Below are positions 53,544 through 61,951 of a DNA stretch of 64,000 bases, piece by piece (the first letter of the stretch is position 1; each line of letters begins with the position of its first letter). The notes beneath the pieces were generated by a model. The model was not told the DNA's origin. It saw only the letters and a program-made list of their open reading frames with translations, and did not search any database. This stretch comes from Halpernia sp048269545 (GTDB lineage Bacteria > Bacteroidota > Bacteroidia > Flavobacteriales > Weeksellaceae): the NCBI RefSeq assembly GCF_048269545.1, contig NZ_JBLXIJ010000002.1, forward strand, positions 470,493 to 534,492, read 5' to 3'. The translations under genes were made by a program, and so were the position numbers.

Positions 53544-54332
53544 TTATTCTTTACTCGTTCCATAACCTTTTACAATACCACGTGGTGATTTTTGTATAAA
53601 AGTAAGAATTTCATCACGCTCTAAAGTTGGGAGCATTTCTTTTTCTATATAACTTACTGCTTGTGAAACATTGAGTTTCATTTGAAATATTGCACGGTAA
53701 ATCTTTTGAATTTCAAATATTTTTTCTGAACTGTAACCTCTTCTGCGCAATCCTACAGAATTAATTCCTGCATAAGAAATGGGTTCTCTTCCTACTTTTA
53801 TATAAGGTGGAATATCTTTTCTGATTAAAGATCCGCCAGAAATCATTGCATGTTTTCCAATTTTTCCAAATTGTTGTATTGCGGAAAGTCCTCCCATCAC
53901 GGTGTAATCTCCTATTTCAACATGACCTGCAATTCCACACCCATTTGCAATAATTACATTATTTCCTAAAATACAATCGTGCGCAATATGTGAAGTTGCC
54001 ATAATTAAACAACCACTACCAATTTTAGTATATCCAAGAGCTTTCGTACCACGGTTTACAGTAACACATTCTCTTAATGTAGTTTCATCACCAATAATAA
54101 CTTTTGTTTCTTCGCCATCAAATTTTAAGTCTTGTGGAATTGCAGAAATTACCGTTCCGGGAAAAATTTTGCAATTTTTTCCTATTCTAGCGCCGTCCAT
54201 TATGGTTACATTAGATCCTATCCAAGAACCTTCTCCAATTTCTACATCTGCAGCAACGCTTGTAAATGGTTCTATGACGACATTCTTGCCGATTTTTGCT
54301 CTTTTATCTACAACGGATAATTGGTGAATCAT
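53544..54332 (-). CDS. lpxA: UDP-N-acetylglucosamine acyltransferase LpxA
   Basis: 262 residues, standard. First step of lipid A synthesis: acyl transfer from acyl-ACP to UDP-GlcNAc. It is a left-handed beta-helix of hexapeptide repeats. The active-site loop is LIMATSHIAHDCILGNNV (109-126), with His118 in the position of the catalytic His125 of E. coli and His115 as its neighbour. The C-terminal helical part (about 190-262) has RGYSSEKIFEIQKIYRAIF. It starts 6 bases after the lpxC-fabZ stop. Confidence 0.95.
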   Translation of the reverse strand: MIHQLSVVDKRAKIGKNVVIEPFTSVAADVEIGEGSWIGSNVTIMDGARIGKNCKIFPGTVISAIPQDLKFDGEETKVIIGDETTLRECVTVNRGTKALGYTKIGSGCLIMATSHIAHDCILGNNVIIANGCGIAGHVEIGDYTVMGGLSAIQQFGKIGKHAMISGGSLIRKDIPPYIKVGREPISYAGINSVGLRRRGYSSEKIFEIQKIYRAIFQMKLNVSQAVSYIEKEMLPTLERDEILTFIQKSPRGIVKGYGTSKE

Positions 54333-54338
54333 AGGCTT

Positions 54339-55736
54339 TTAATCTTGTTTCATTTTAGCAACTTGTGCCATAAGTTCGGCTTCCACTACCACGCTATCTC
54401 CTACATAACCGTAACCTTGCATGTGCACAATGCCTCGTCTTATTGGTTCTATTAGTTCTATTTTAAATATAATTGTGTCTCCTGGAACTACTTTTTTCTT
54501 AAATTTTACTTTATCTATTTTAATAAAATAAGTAGAATAATTTTCTGGATCTGGAACATTTGCTAAAACCAAAATTCCGCCCGCTTGTGCCATTGCTTCT
54601 ACTTGTAAAACTCCAGGCATTACAGGTTCTTTTGGGAAATGACCTTGAAAATAAGGTTCATTCATAGAAACGTTTTTCAATCCTACAACGTGACTTTCAG
54701 ATAATTCTAAAATTTTATCTATAAGTAAGAAAGGAGGTCTATGTGGCAATAATTTCATTATTCCATTGATGTCATAAACTGGCTCTTTTGTTAAATCAAA
54801 GTCAGGGACATTTTTTCTCTTTTGTAATTTATATTGTCGGTTCAATTTTTTTGCAAATTGTGTATTTACTAAATGTCCTGGTTTATTTGCTATTACTTTT
54901 CCTTTAATTTTTACGCCAACTAAAGCCAAATCTCCTATGACATCTAAGAGTTTATGACGTGCGGCTTCATTGGGATGGTTTAGCGTTAAATTATCTAAAA
55001 TACCATTAGAGCGAATTGAAATATCTTCTTTTCCAAAAGCTTTTTTAAGCTTTTCTGTAGTTTCTGGTGTTAATTCTTTATCTACATAAACAATGGCATT
55101 ACTGATGTCGCCACCTTTTATTAATCCATTATCTAAAAGTGTTTCAAGTTCATGTAGAAAACTAAATGTTCTTGCATTTGCAACTTCCTCTTTAAATTCT
55201 GAAATATCTTTAATTGTCGCATTTTGAGTTCCTAAAACTTTCGTTCCGAAATCTACCATGGTGGTAATTTCATAATTTTCGGAAGGAATGATGGTAATTT
55301 CTGAACCTGTATTTGTATCTACATAACTTAAAACCTCCTTTACAACTAAATATTCTCTGTTTACATTTTGTACTTTCAACCCAACTTTTTCTATTGCTTC
55401 AACAAAATATTTGGAAGAACCATCTAAAATTGGTGGTTCTGCGTTGTCCATTTCAATATAACAATTGTCAACGTCCATTCCGACCAACGCGGCTAAAATA
55501 TGCTCACAAGTATGAACTTTAACACCTAATTTTTCTAAAGTTGTGCCACGATCTGTTGTAGTAACATAATTTACATCTGCTTCTACTTGTGGATTTCCTT
55601 CTAAATCTACGCGCACAAACACGAAACCAGTATTTTCTTTTGCCGGTTTTAAAGTTACGTTTACTTCTTTCCCTGTGTGTAAACCAATTCCCGAAAGTGT
55701 AACTTCTTCGTTAATAGTTTTCTGCTTATCACTCAT
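54339..55736 (-). CDS. lpxC-fabZ: Bifunctional LpxC-FabZ: UDP-3-O-acyl-GlcNAc deacetylase / 3-hydroxyacyl-ACP dehydratase
   Basis: 465 residues, a fusion typical of Bacteroidota. LpxC (about 1-300) has VHTCEHILAALVGMDVDN near 75 and HKLLDVIGDLALVG near 260 with the zinc-binding His and Asp; it removes the acetyl group, the committed step of lipid A synthesis. FabZ (about 318-465) has IMKLLPHRPPFLLIDKI near 330 (catalytic His) and GHFPKEPVMPGVLQVEAMAQAGG near 367 (catalytic Glu); it dehydrates 3-hydroxyacyl-ACP. Both compete for the same acyl pool, so the fusion sets the balance. It overlaps lpxD by 8 bases. Confidence 0.96.
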   Translation of the reverse strand: MSDKQKTINEEVTLSGIGLHTGKEVNVTLKPAKENTGFVFVRVDLEGNPQVEADVNYVTTTDRGTTLEKLGVKVHTCEHILAALVGMDVDNCYIEMDNAEPPILDGSSKYFVEAIEKVGLKVQNVNREYLVVKEVLSYVDTNTGSEITIIPSENYEITTMVDFGTKVLGTQNATIKDISEFKEEVANARTFSFLHELETLLDNGLIKGGDISNAIVYVDKELTPETTEKLKKAFGKEDISIRSNGILDNLTLNHPNEAARHKLLDVIGDLALVGVKIKGKVIANKPGHLVNTQFAKKLNRQYKLQKRKNVPDFDLTKEPVYDINGIMKLLPHRPPFLLIDKILELSESHVVGLKNVSMNEPYFQGHFPKEPVMPGVLQVEAMAQAGGILVLANVPDPENYSTYFIKIDKVKFKKKVVPGDTIIFKIELIEPIRRGIVHMQGYGYVGDSVVVEAELMAQVAKMKQD

Positions 55737-56760
55737 TGGTACTTTCTTTTGAATTTTTTTCCAATTTATTTAATCTTTGTACGATGTCTGTAAAATTTTT
55801 GAAATGAACATAGTTTCTTCTAAATTCACTTGCTGAAATGGCAGGAGAACCGTACAATATTTCTTCGTCATTTACATTACTAATTATACCGCTTTGCGCT
55901 TGTATTTTGACTTGATTTCCAATTTTTATATGGCCTACAACTCCTACTTGTCCACCAATCATATTCCAGTCACCCACAATTGTAGAACCTGCAATTCCCG
56001 CTTGCGCAGCAATCACATTGTGTTTTCCGATTTTTACGTTGTGAGCAATCTGAATTAAATTATCTATTTTTGTTCCTTCACCAATAATTGTAGAACCAAT
56101 TGTCCCCCGATCAATGCTACAATTAGAACCAATTTCTACATTATTTTCTAAAATTACATTTCCCAATTGTGGAATTTTTTCAAAACCATTTTTTGTGGGT
56201 TGAAACCCAAATCCATCGGAACCAATTACGGTATTAGAATGAATGATACAATTGTCTCCTATTTCGCAAAAATCATAAATTTTAGCTCCGCTGTAAATTT
56301 TACAATTTTTACCAATTTTTACATTTTTACCAATAAAAACTTGGGGGTAAATCTGCGTAGAATCTCCAACTTTAGACTTTTCTGAAATATAAGAATAAGA
56401 ACCCACATAAATATCACTTCCCAATTTTACCGTTTGATGAATATTTGAGCCATCTTCAATTCCAGATTTTTTAGATTGCATTTCTTGATAAAGATTCATC
56501 AAAACTTGAAAGGACAAATAAGCATTTTCTACGGAAATAAGTGTAGGTTTATAAGTTTCGTTTTTAATTAAATTTTCTGAAACAATAAGAACGGAACAAT
56601 TTGAGCTTAACAAATAACTGGCAAATTTCTCTTGCGCTACAAAAGACAAATGGCCTTCTAAGCCATTTTCTATAGGTGAAACACCGTTTATTACGGCATT
56701 TTTATCTCCAATAATTTTGCCTCCAATAATGCCTGCAATTTGCGCTGCTGTAAATTCCAT
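55729..56760 (-). CDS. lpxD: UDP-3-O-acylglucosamine N-acyltransferase LpxD
   Basis: 343 residues from the ATG at 56758-56760; an in-frame TTG three codons earlier overlaps the -7 box and is rejected. Third step of lipid A synthesis. The N-terminal LpxD domain (MEFTAAQIAGIIGGKIIG) is followed by hexapeptide repeats, GSDGFGFQPTKNGFEKIPQLGNV near 182 and NLIQIAHNVKIGKHNVIAAQ near 235-254 with the catalytic His. The ORF is the first gene of the leftward lpx operon; the next gene overlaps it by 8 bases. The -7 box ends 6 bases before the ATG. Confidence 0.95.
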   Translation of the reverse strand: MEFTAAQIAGIIGGKIIGDKNAVINGVSPIENGLEGHLSFVAQEKFASYLLSSNCSVLIVSENLIKNETYKPTLISVENAYLSFQVLMNLYQEMQSKKSGIEDGSNIHQTVKLGSDIYVGSYSYISEKSKVGDSTQIYPQVFIGKNVKIGKNCKIYSGAKIYDFCEIGDNCIIHSNTVIGSDGFGFQPTKNGFEKIPQLGNVILENNVEIGSNCSIDRGTIGSTIIGEGTKIDNLIQIAHNVKIGKHNVIAAQAGIAGSTIVGDWNMIGGQVGVVGHIKIGNQVKIQAQSGIISNVNDEEILYGSPAISASEFRRNYVHFKNFTDIVQRLNKLEKNSKESTNE

Positions 56761-56766
56761 ATGTTG

Positions 56767-56774
56767 CAAAGATA
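56767..56774 (-). promoter_or_regulatory. -7 box of the lpx operon, 6 bases from the lpxD ATG
   Basis: Reads TATCTTTG on the minus strand, ending 6 bases before the ATG at 56760. It sets the start codon and implies a leader of at most a few bases for lpxD, the first gene of the operon. Confidence 0.65.
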
Positions 56775-56817
56775 ATAAAAAACTCTTTTATTAAAATAGT
56801 TTATAAATTCTAAAATT

Positions 56818-58032
56818 TTAGGAAATCTCTCGTGGAAAAAATAAAATATATTTTGAATTTGTTTGGGTAATAAATGAGGATAAAATTTGGTTTGCAGATT
56901 CTTCCAATTTTATTTTATTTCCGTCTTTTTGTAGTAAATAAATAGGTTGTTTTTCAGCATCGTATGGTAATAAAGTTCTTTTAATTTCTCCTACAATTTC
57001 ATTTCCAAAATCGATATTAAAATATAGATTTGTCTTATTAATTTTTTCACAAATAATAGCTTCATCAAAAGGTTTGGAAGAAATTATGGTTTTCGGAAAA
57101 TGCCTATTAATTAATGATTTACAATAATAAGACAATAGAAAATCTGAACTTTTAGTCCACATTTTTATACTTAAAAAAACATCATAATCATCTAACTCTG
57201 TAAACTTTAATACATCTTCCTCATTTGTTTCTGATAAAGAGTTTCGATTTAAAAAGTATTTTAAATTATCTGAAGCAGGTAAATTAATTCCATTTAAAGT
57301 TAAATATTTTGCACGTTGCATTATTTTAACTAAAAAATATTCCGCTAAAGATGCTGTTTTGTGAAAATAAACTTGCCAATACATAAACATTCTTGCGGTA
57401 AGATAATTTTCAACAGAATAAATTCCTTTTGCATCAATTACCAATTCATCTTGTGAAACATTCATCATAGAAATAATCCGTTGTGTGTTCACATTTCCTT
57501 CTGAAACGCCAGAAAAAAAACTATCGCGTTTTAAATAATCTAATCGATCTACATCAATCTGAGAAGAAATTAATTGATTAAAAAATTTCCGTGGATATTT
57601 CCCTTGAAACATTTCTATTGAAGTATTTAATTCTCCATTAAACTCGATATTTAATTGCTGCATTAATAATAAAGACAATTTCTCGTGATGCCAATCTTCA
57701 ATTAAAATATTTTCTAAAGCGTGAGAAAATGGTCCGTGACCAATATCGTGCAATAAAATTGCTAAAAGCACAGATTTTTCTTCTTCCTTTGAAATTTTCA
57801 CTCCTTTTAATTTTAAAGTTTCCAATGCCGAAAACATCAAATGCATTGCACCTAAAGCATGATGAAATCTCGTGTGAGTTGCACCAGGGAAAATTAAATT
57901 TAAAAGTCCTGTTTGTGAAATTCTACGCAATCGTTGAAAAATGGGATGCTCTATCACATCAAATAACATCTCATATGGAATTTTAATAAATCCATGAACT
58001 GGATCATTTATAATTTTTAATTTATTGGTCAT
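56818..58032 (-). CDS. HD-domain phosphohydrolase
   Basis: 404 residues. The HD domain has the metal residues of the dGTPase-like SAMHD1/YdhJ family: HPIFQRLRRISQTGLLNLIFPGATHTRFHHALGAMHL near 28-64 (His within TRFHH), then LLHDIGHGPFSHALE near 94-108 (His-Asp), and a metal Asp in SSQIDVDRLDYLKRDSFFSGVSEG near 155-178. The substrate is not known; relatives split (d)NTPs or other nucleotides. It lies upstream of and divergent to porX, a pairing seen in relatives. It is a single gene with its own -7 box. Confidence 0.9.
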   Translation of the reverse strand: MTNKLKIINDPVHGFIKIPYEMLFDVIEHPIFQRLRRISQTGLLNLIFPGATHTRFHHALGAMHLMFSALETLKLKGVKISKEEEKSVLLAILLHDIGHGPFSHALENILIEDWHHEKLSLLLMQQLNIEFNGELNTSIEMFQGKYPRKFFNQLISSQIDVDRLDYLKRDSFFSGVSEGNVNTQRIISMMNVSQDELVIDAKGIYSVENYLTARMFMYWQVYFHKTASLAEYFLVKIMQRAKYLTLNGINLPASDNLKYFLNRNSLSETNEEDVLKFTELDDYDVFLSIKMWTKSSDFLLSYYCKSLINRHFPKTIISSKPFDEAIICEKINKTNLYFNIDFGNEIVGEIKRTLLPYDAEKQPIYLLQKDGNKIKLEESANQILSSFITQTNSKYILFFPREIS

Positions 58033-58057
58033 CTTCTGAAATCATTTAGCAATAAGG

Positions 58058-58065
58058 CAAATTTA
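58058..58065 (-). promoter_or_regulatory. -7 box of the HD phosphohydrolase gene
   Basis: Reads TAAATTTG on the minus strand, 25 bases upstream of the ATG at 58032. Confidence 0.6.
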
Positions 58066-58279
58066 AACCTTAATTTTTATTCTCTGGTTTTTATAATAAA
58101 AAGTCTCCAAGATTTTATAAAATTTCTACATCAAATCATGACAATCTTAATGTCTTTATAAATTTTAATAGTTAAAAGTTTAAATTGATATTTCAAAAAA
58201 GTGCAGTCTTCGAAAATAATTAACTATTATTTAACTTTAAAATAGCATATTTTGGGTGTAAGAAACGCGGAAATCGTTG

Positions 58280-58287
58280 TAATTTTG
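58280..58287 (+). promoter_or_regulatory. porX: -7 box of porX
   Basis: TAATTTTG, 27 bases upstream of the ATG at 58315. A TTTG at 58251-58254 could be the -33 element but the spacer (25 bases) is on the long side. Confidence 0.6.
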
Positions 58288-58314
58288 ACAACAGAAATAT
58301 TAAAAATAAAATAA

Positions 58315-59859
58315 ATGTCGGGAAAAATATTATGGATTGATGATGAAGTGGATCTTTTAAAACCACATATTGTTTTTCTGGAAAACAAAGGATATGAAGT
58401 AAAACCTATAAATAATGTAAATGAAGCGCTTGAAATTTTAACCACAGAAAAATTTCAATTGGTTTTGTTGGATGAAAATATGCCCGGAATTTCTGGTTTA
58501 GAAGCCATTCCTTTAATTAAAAATATAGATTCTTCACTCAAAATTGTAATGGTTACAAAAAATGAAGAAGAAAATATTATGGAACAAGCGATTGGTTCCC
58601 AAATTTCAGATTATTTGCTAAAACCAATAAATCCGAACCAAGTTTTATTGTCTTTAAAGAAAAATTTGCAAAGCGAGACTTTGGTAGAACAACACACGAT
58701 TTCAGAATATCAACAGGAATTTCGGAATCTTTCTATGGAATTGTCTTATCTAAAAACCTTTGCAGATTGGGCAGAATATTATAAAAAAATATTGTCTTGG
58801 GAAATAAAATTTGATAAAGTTTTTGATAATGATTTCGCCGATTTATTACAAAGTCAAAAAGAAGAAGCGAACATTCAGTTTTCAAAATTTATTGAAAATA
58901 ACTACGAAGATTGGTTAAATACCAACGAAAAACCTTTAATGAGCCACACACTTTTTAAAGAAAAAGTAAAACCTGTGGTTGAGAAAAGCAAGACTTTACT
59001 TTTAATGGTAGATAATCTTCGTTTCGATCAATGGAAAATGATTGAACCCCTTTTCACAAAATATTACAATAAAACTTCTGAAGATTATTATTACAGCATT
59101 TTGCCCACTGCAACGCAATACGCCAGAAACTCTTTCTTTGCAGGACTTTTACCATCAGAAATTGAAAAAAGATTTCCAGATATGTGGTTCAATGATAATG
59201 AAGAAGGAAATAAAAATGAATTTGAACGCGATTTTTTGGAAGATCAACTCAAGAGATTAGGTCTTTCAAATAAAAGTATGAAATATCTCAAAATCTTAAA
59301 TTCAGATTTCGAAAAGAAAATATTAGACGATTTCAACCAATACAAAAGCAATGATTTATTGGTGATTGTTTATAATTTCATCGATATTTTATCCCACGCA
59401 AAAACTGATAATACAATTGTAAATCAATTAATTAGAGATGATAAAACCTTTCGCTCCTTAACACAACATTGGTTTGAAAATTCTTCTATAATAAAAATTA
59501 TAAAATTAGCAGCAGAAAATGGTTACAAATTAGTTCTTACAACAGATCACGGAACAATTTATGTGAAAAAACCAAGCAAAGTTGTAGGCGACAGAGAAAC
59601 TTCTACAAATATTAGATATAAAACTGGCCGAAGTTTAACCTACGAAAAAAGTGACGTCTGGGCGATTAATAATCCTGAAAAATTATTTCTACCAAAAGGA
59701 AACCTAAGTTCAAAATATATTTTTGCGAAGACGAATTTCTTTTTGGCTTATCCAAAAAATTACAATCATTTTGTAAATTATTATAAAGAAACTTATCAAC
59801 ACGGCGGTATTTCTTTAGAAGAATGCATCATTCCGATTTGTGTATTTGAACCCAAATAG
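58315..59859 (+). CDS. porX: T9SS response regulator PorX with PglZ domain
   Basis: 514 residues, standard. The receiver domain (1-125) has acidic pocket Asp9-Asp10 and phospho-acceptor Asp53 (LVLLDENMPG), with TKNEEEN and YLLKPI in the expected places. The C-terminal PglZ domain (about 210-514) has the alkaline-phosphatase-fold features LLLMVDNLRFDQWKMI near 225, SILPTATQYARNSFFAGLLPSEI near 258, YNFIDILSHA near 352, LTTDHGTI near 408 and GGISLEECIIPI near 498. PorX links the PorY kinase signal to T9SS gene expression (through SigP) and also acts on cyclic or linear oligonucleotides. PorY is not in the window. Confidence 0.95.
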   Translation: MSGKILWIDDEVDLLKPHIVFLENKGYEVKPINNVNEALEILTTEKFQLVLLDENMPGISGLEAIPLIKNIDSSLKIVMVTKNEEENIMEQAIGSQISDYLLKPINPNQVLLSLKKNLQSETLVEQHTISEYQQEFRNLSMELSYLKTFADWAEYYKKILSWEIKFDKVFDNDFADLLQSQKEEANIQFSKFIENNYEDWLNTNEKPLMSHTLFKEKVKPVVEKSKTLLLMVDNLRFDQWKMIEPLFTKYYNKTSEDYYYSILPTATQYARNSFFAGLLPSEIEKRFPDMWFNDNEEGNKNEFERDFLEDQLKRLGLSNKSMKYLKILNSDFEKKILDDFNQYKSNDLLVIVYNFIDILSHAKTDNTIVNQLIRDDKTFRSLTQHWFENSSIIKIIKLAAENGYKLVLTTDHGTIYVKKPSKVVGDRETSTNIRYKTGRSLTYEKSDVWAINNPEKLFLPKGNLSSKYIFAKTNFFLAYPKNYNHFVNYYKETYQHGGISLEECIIPICVFEPK

Positions 59860-59892
59860 TTTTTTTTCATAGTTTATTTTATTTGGGTTTAG

Positions 59893-59927
59893 GCGCGGAA
59901 AATCTTCGGATTTTCCGCGCTTTTTTT
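59893..59927 (+). terminator. Terminator of porX, UUCG tetraloop
   Basis: A perfect 12-bp GC-rich stem (GCGCGGAAAATC at 59893-59904 and its inverse at 59909-59920) closed by a TTCG tetraloop and followed by seven T (59921-59927). The strongest terminator in the window. Confidence 0.95.
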
Positions 59928-60032
59928 ATTAAATCCAATTCAAAACTTAGGAGGTTTTTCCCAAAATAGATTCTGTACTTTTTAATTAGAATTTAGGTCT
60001 AAATTTTGCAACTAAAAAGTAAAGAAAATAAA

Positions 60033-60554
60033 ATGTCAGACAAACAAATTTGGACTATAGGTCATTCCACACATACAGAAGAAGAATTTTTAGAAATGTT
60101 AAAATCTTTTGAAATAAAAAATCTTGTTGATGTGCGGAGTTTGCCTGGTTCGAGAAAGTTTCCCCAGTTTAATAAAGAACATTTAGAAATTATAATGCCA
60201 GAAAACGGCATCCATTATTTTCATTTTTTAGATTTGGGCGGTCGCAGAAAAGTGGCTCCAAACTCCCTAAATACTTCTTGGCGAAACACTTCCTTTCAAG
60301 CTTACGCAGATTATATGGAAACAGACGAATTCAAAAAAGCATTACCAAAATTAGAAAAATTAGCGCTTGAGAAAAGAACCGCATTTTTCTGTTCAGAAGC
60401 AGTTTGGTGGCGTTGTCACCGCTCCATGATTTCCGATGAATTAAAAGCCGAAGGTTGGGAAGTTTGTCACATTATGAGCGTTGGCAAAAGTATGGAACAT
60501 CCTTACACGCAACCGGCCAAAATTATAGACGGCAAATTGACTTATCAAGAGTAA
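60033..60554 (+). CDS. DUF488-family protein
   Basis: 173 residues from the ATG at 60033; a TTG at 60006 in the same frame would add 9 residues and is less likely. Motifs: IWTIGHSTHTEEEFLEML near 5-22, LVDVRSLPGSRKFPQFNKEHLE near 30-51, YHFHFLDLGGRRK near 62 and ALEKRTAFFCSEAVWWRCHRSMISDELKAEGW near 110-141, with conserved Cys and His that may bind a metal or act as a nucleophile. DUF488 proteins are widespread; the activity is not established. Placed after the porX terminator, alone. Confidence 0.85.
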   Translation: MSDKQIWTIGHSTHTEEEFLEMLKSFEIKNLVDVRSLPGSRKFPQFNKEHLEIIMPENGIHYFHFLDLGGRRKVAPNSLNTSWRNTSFQAYADYMETDEFKKALPKLEKLALEKRTAFFCSEAVWWRCHRSMISDELKAEGWEVCHIMSVGKSMEHPYTQPAKIIDGKLTYQE

Positions 60555-60939
60555 ACAATTCTTTCACAATCACAAACCGCTATTGAGATTCCACGCTCCA
60601 CTTCGTCCCGCACTGAATGACAAAATTTGGAATTATGCGAAAATCGTTTTAACGACCTCGGAAACGAAGCCGTTAAGAAAATTAAATTTTTGTCCGTCAA
60701 AAATTTCCAGTGTTTGAGTGGTGGCAAAAAGCAAACTACAAAAGAAATTAGCAAAATTTCAACACGAGTTTGGAAATTTTAGGACAAAAGTTTAATTTTT
60801 AGGTGAGTTTCCAGTCTTGATTTTTTGGTTCTTTTTTATCAAGAAAAAAGAACATAAAATATTTAAGAAAAAAATCTAAATAATTTTAAGAATTAACTTT
60901 AAAGATAATTGTAAATTTGAAATTATATAAATTAGAAAA
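60555..60939. other. 385-base intergenic region with repeat-like sequence
   Basis: No credible gene. It holds a motif of the GATTCCACGCTCCACTTCGT type at its left (60588-60607), a TTTTTGTCCGTCAAAAATTTC stretch, and an inverted repeat of GTTCTTTTTT with AAAAAAGAAC near 60828-60855, a hairpin without a T run. Sequences like these recur between genes in Flavobacteriia, so it is probably a dispersed non-coding repeat. The xth promoter is at the right end. Confidence 0.55.
60912..60919 (+). promoter_or_regulatory. -7 box of xth
   Basis: TAAATTTG, 20 bases upstream of the ATG at 60940. Confidence 0.6.
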
Positions 60940-61698
60940 ATGAAAGTAATTTCCTACAACGTTAACGGAATTCGCGCTGCTTTTACAAAAGATTTTTTAG
61001 GTTGGTTGAAAGTTGAAAATCCAGATGTGATTTGCATTCAAGAAAGCAAAGCCGGAACTGACCAAATTGATATTGAAAGTTTAGAAAAAGCGGGCTATTT
61101 CAGTTTTTGGCATTCTGCGCAAAAGAAAGGTTACAGCGGTGTTGGAATTGCGAGCAAAACTGCACCAAAACATATTCAAATCGGTTGTGGAATTGAAAGT
61201 TACGACAATGAAGGTAGAATTATGCGTGCTGATTTTGAAGATTTTTCTGTACTTTCGGTTTACGTTCCTTCTGCTTCAAATATTGAACGATTAGATTTTA
61301 AAATGCAGTTTTGCCACGATTTTTTAAATTACATCAAAGAATTACAAAAGAGAATTCCAAACCTCATCATTTGTGGTGATTTCAATATTTGCCACGAAGA
61401 AATTGATATCCACAATCCAAAAGGTTTAAAAAACACTTCGGGTTTTCTACCAATGGAAAGAGAATGGATGACAAAATTTATTGAAGATTGTAATCTCACA
61501 GATAGTTTCCGAAATGTTCATCCAGATTTGCAAAAATTTTCCTGGTGGAGTTATCGCGCAGGATCTCGCGGGAAAAATTTGGGTTGGCGTTTGGATTATC
61601 ATTTTTTAACAGCACCTTTAATTGAAAGATTAAAAACCGCAGAAATTTTAACGCAGGTCGTTCATTCTGATCATTGCCCAGTTTTGGTGGAGCTTTAA
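60940..61698 (+). CDS. xth: Exodeoxyribonuclease III (AP endonuclease)
   Basis: 252 residues, standard. The enzyme cuts DNA 5' to abasic sites and removes 3' blocks. Motifs: ISYNVNGIRAAF near 4-15 (Asn), DVICIQESKAG near 29 (catalytic Glu), YSGVGIAS near 68, VYVPSAS near 107, IICGDFNICHEEIDI near 144-158 (Asp, Asn), WSYRAGSRGKNLGWRLDYHFL near 201 and VHSDHCPVLVEL at the end (Asp-His). It is the ExoA-type short form. Single gene with its own -7 box; the next 250 bases carry no gene. Confidence 0.95.
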   Translation: MKVISYNVNGIRAAFTKDFLGWLKVENPDVICIQESKAGTDQIDIESLEKAGYFSFWHSAQKKGYSGVGIASKTAPKHIQIGCGIESYDNEGRIMRADFEDFSVLSVYVPSASNIERLDFKMQFCHDFLNYIKELQKRIPNLIICGDFNICHEEIDIHNPKGLKNTSGFLPMEREWMTKFIEDCNLTDSFRNVHPDLQKFSWWSYRAGSRGKNLGWRLDYHFLTAPLIERLKTAEILTQVVHSDHCPVLVEL

Positions 61699-61838
61699 AC
61701 TTAAACATCATTTTTTATTTTACAAGTCTTAAATTCAAATTTGTAAACTTGCGTAAAAAAAAATATTTTTAGTTGTGCATTTTGTATATTTAAAAATATA
61801 ATACCCTGATAAACAAAGTTTTAATAGAGTAAAAATAT

Positions 61839-61869
61839 TTTGTGGGATTTTAAAACTTGCATATATTTG
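61839..61869 (+). promoter_or_regulatory. Promoter of the broken lipoprotein gene
   Basis: TTTG at 61839-61842, a 19-base spacer and TATATTTG at 61862-61869: a full -33/-7 promoter match. It lies about 80 bases before the place where the gene should start. Confidence 0.65.
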
Positions 61870-61951
61870 TGTGTTGCCTACAATGTTTATAAATATTGCA
61901 CCTAAAAATGCCAAAATTCATTAAAATATTAATATTAAAAACTAATTTAAT

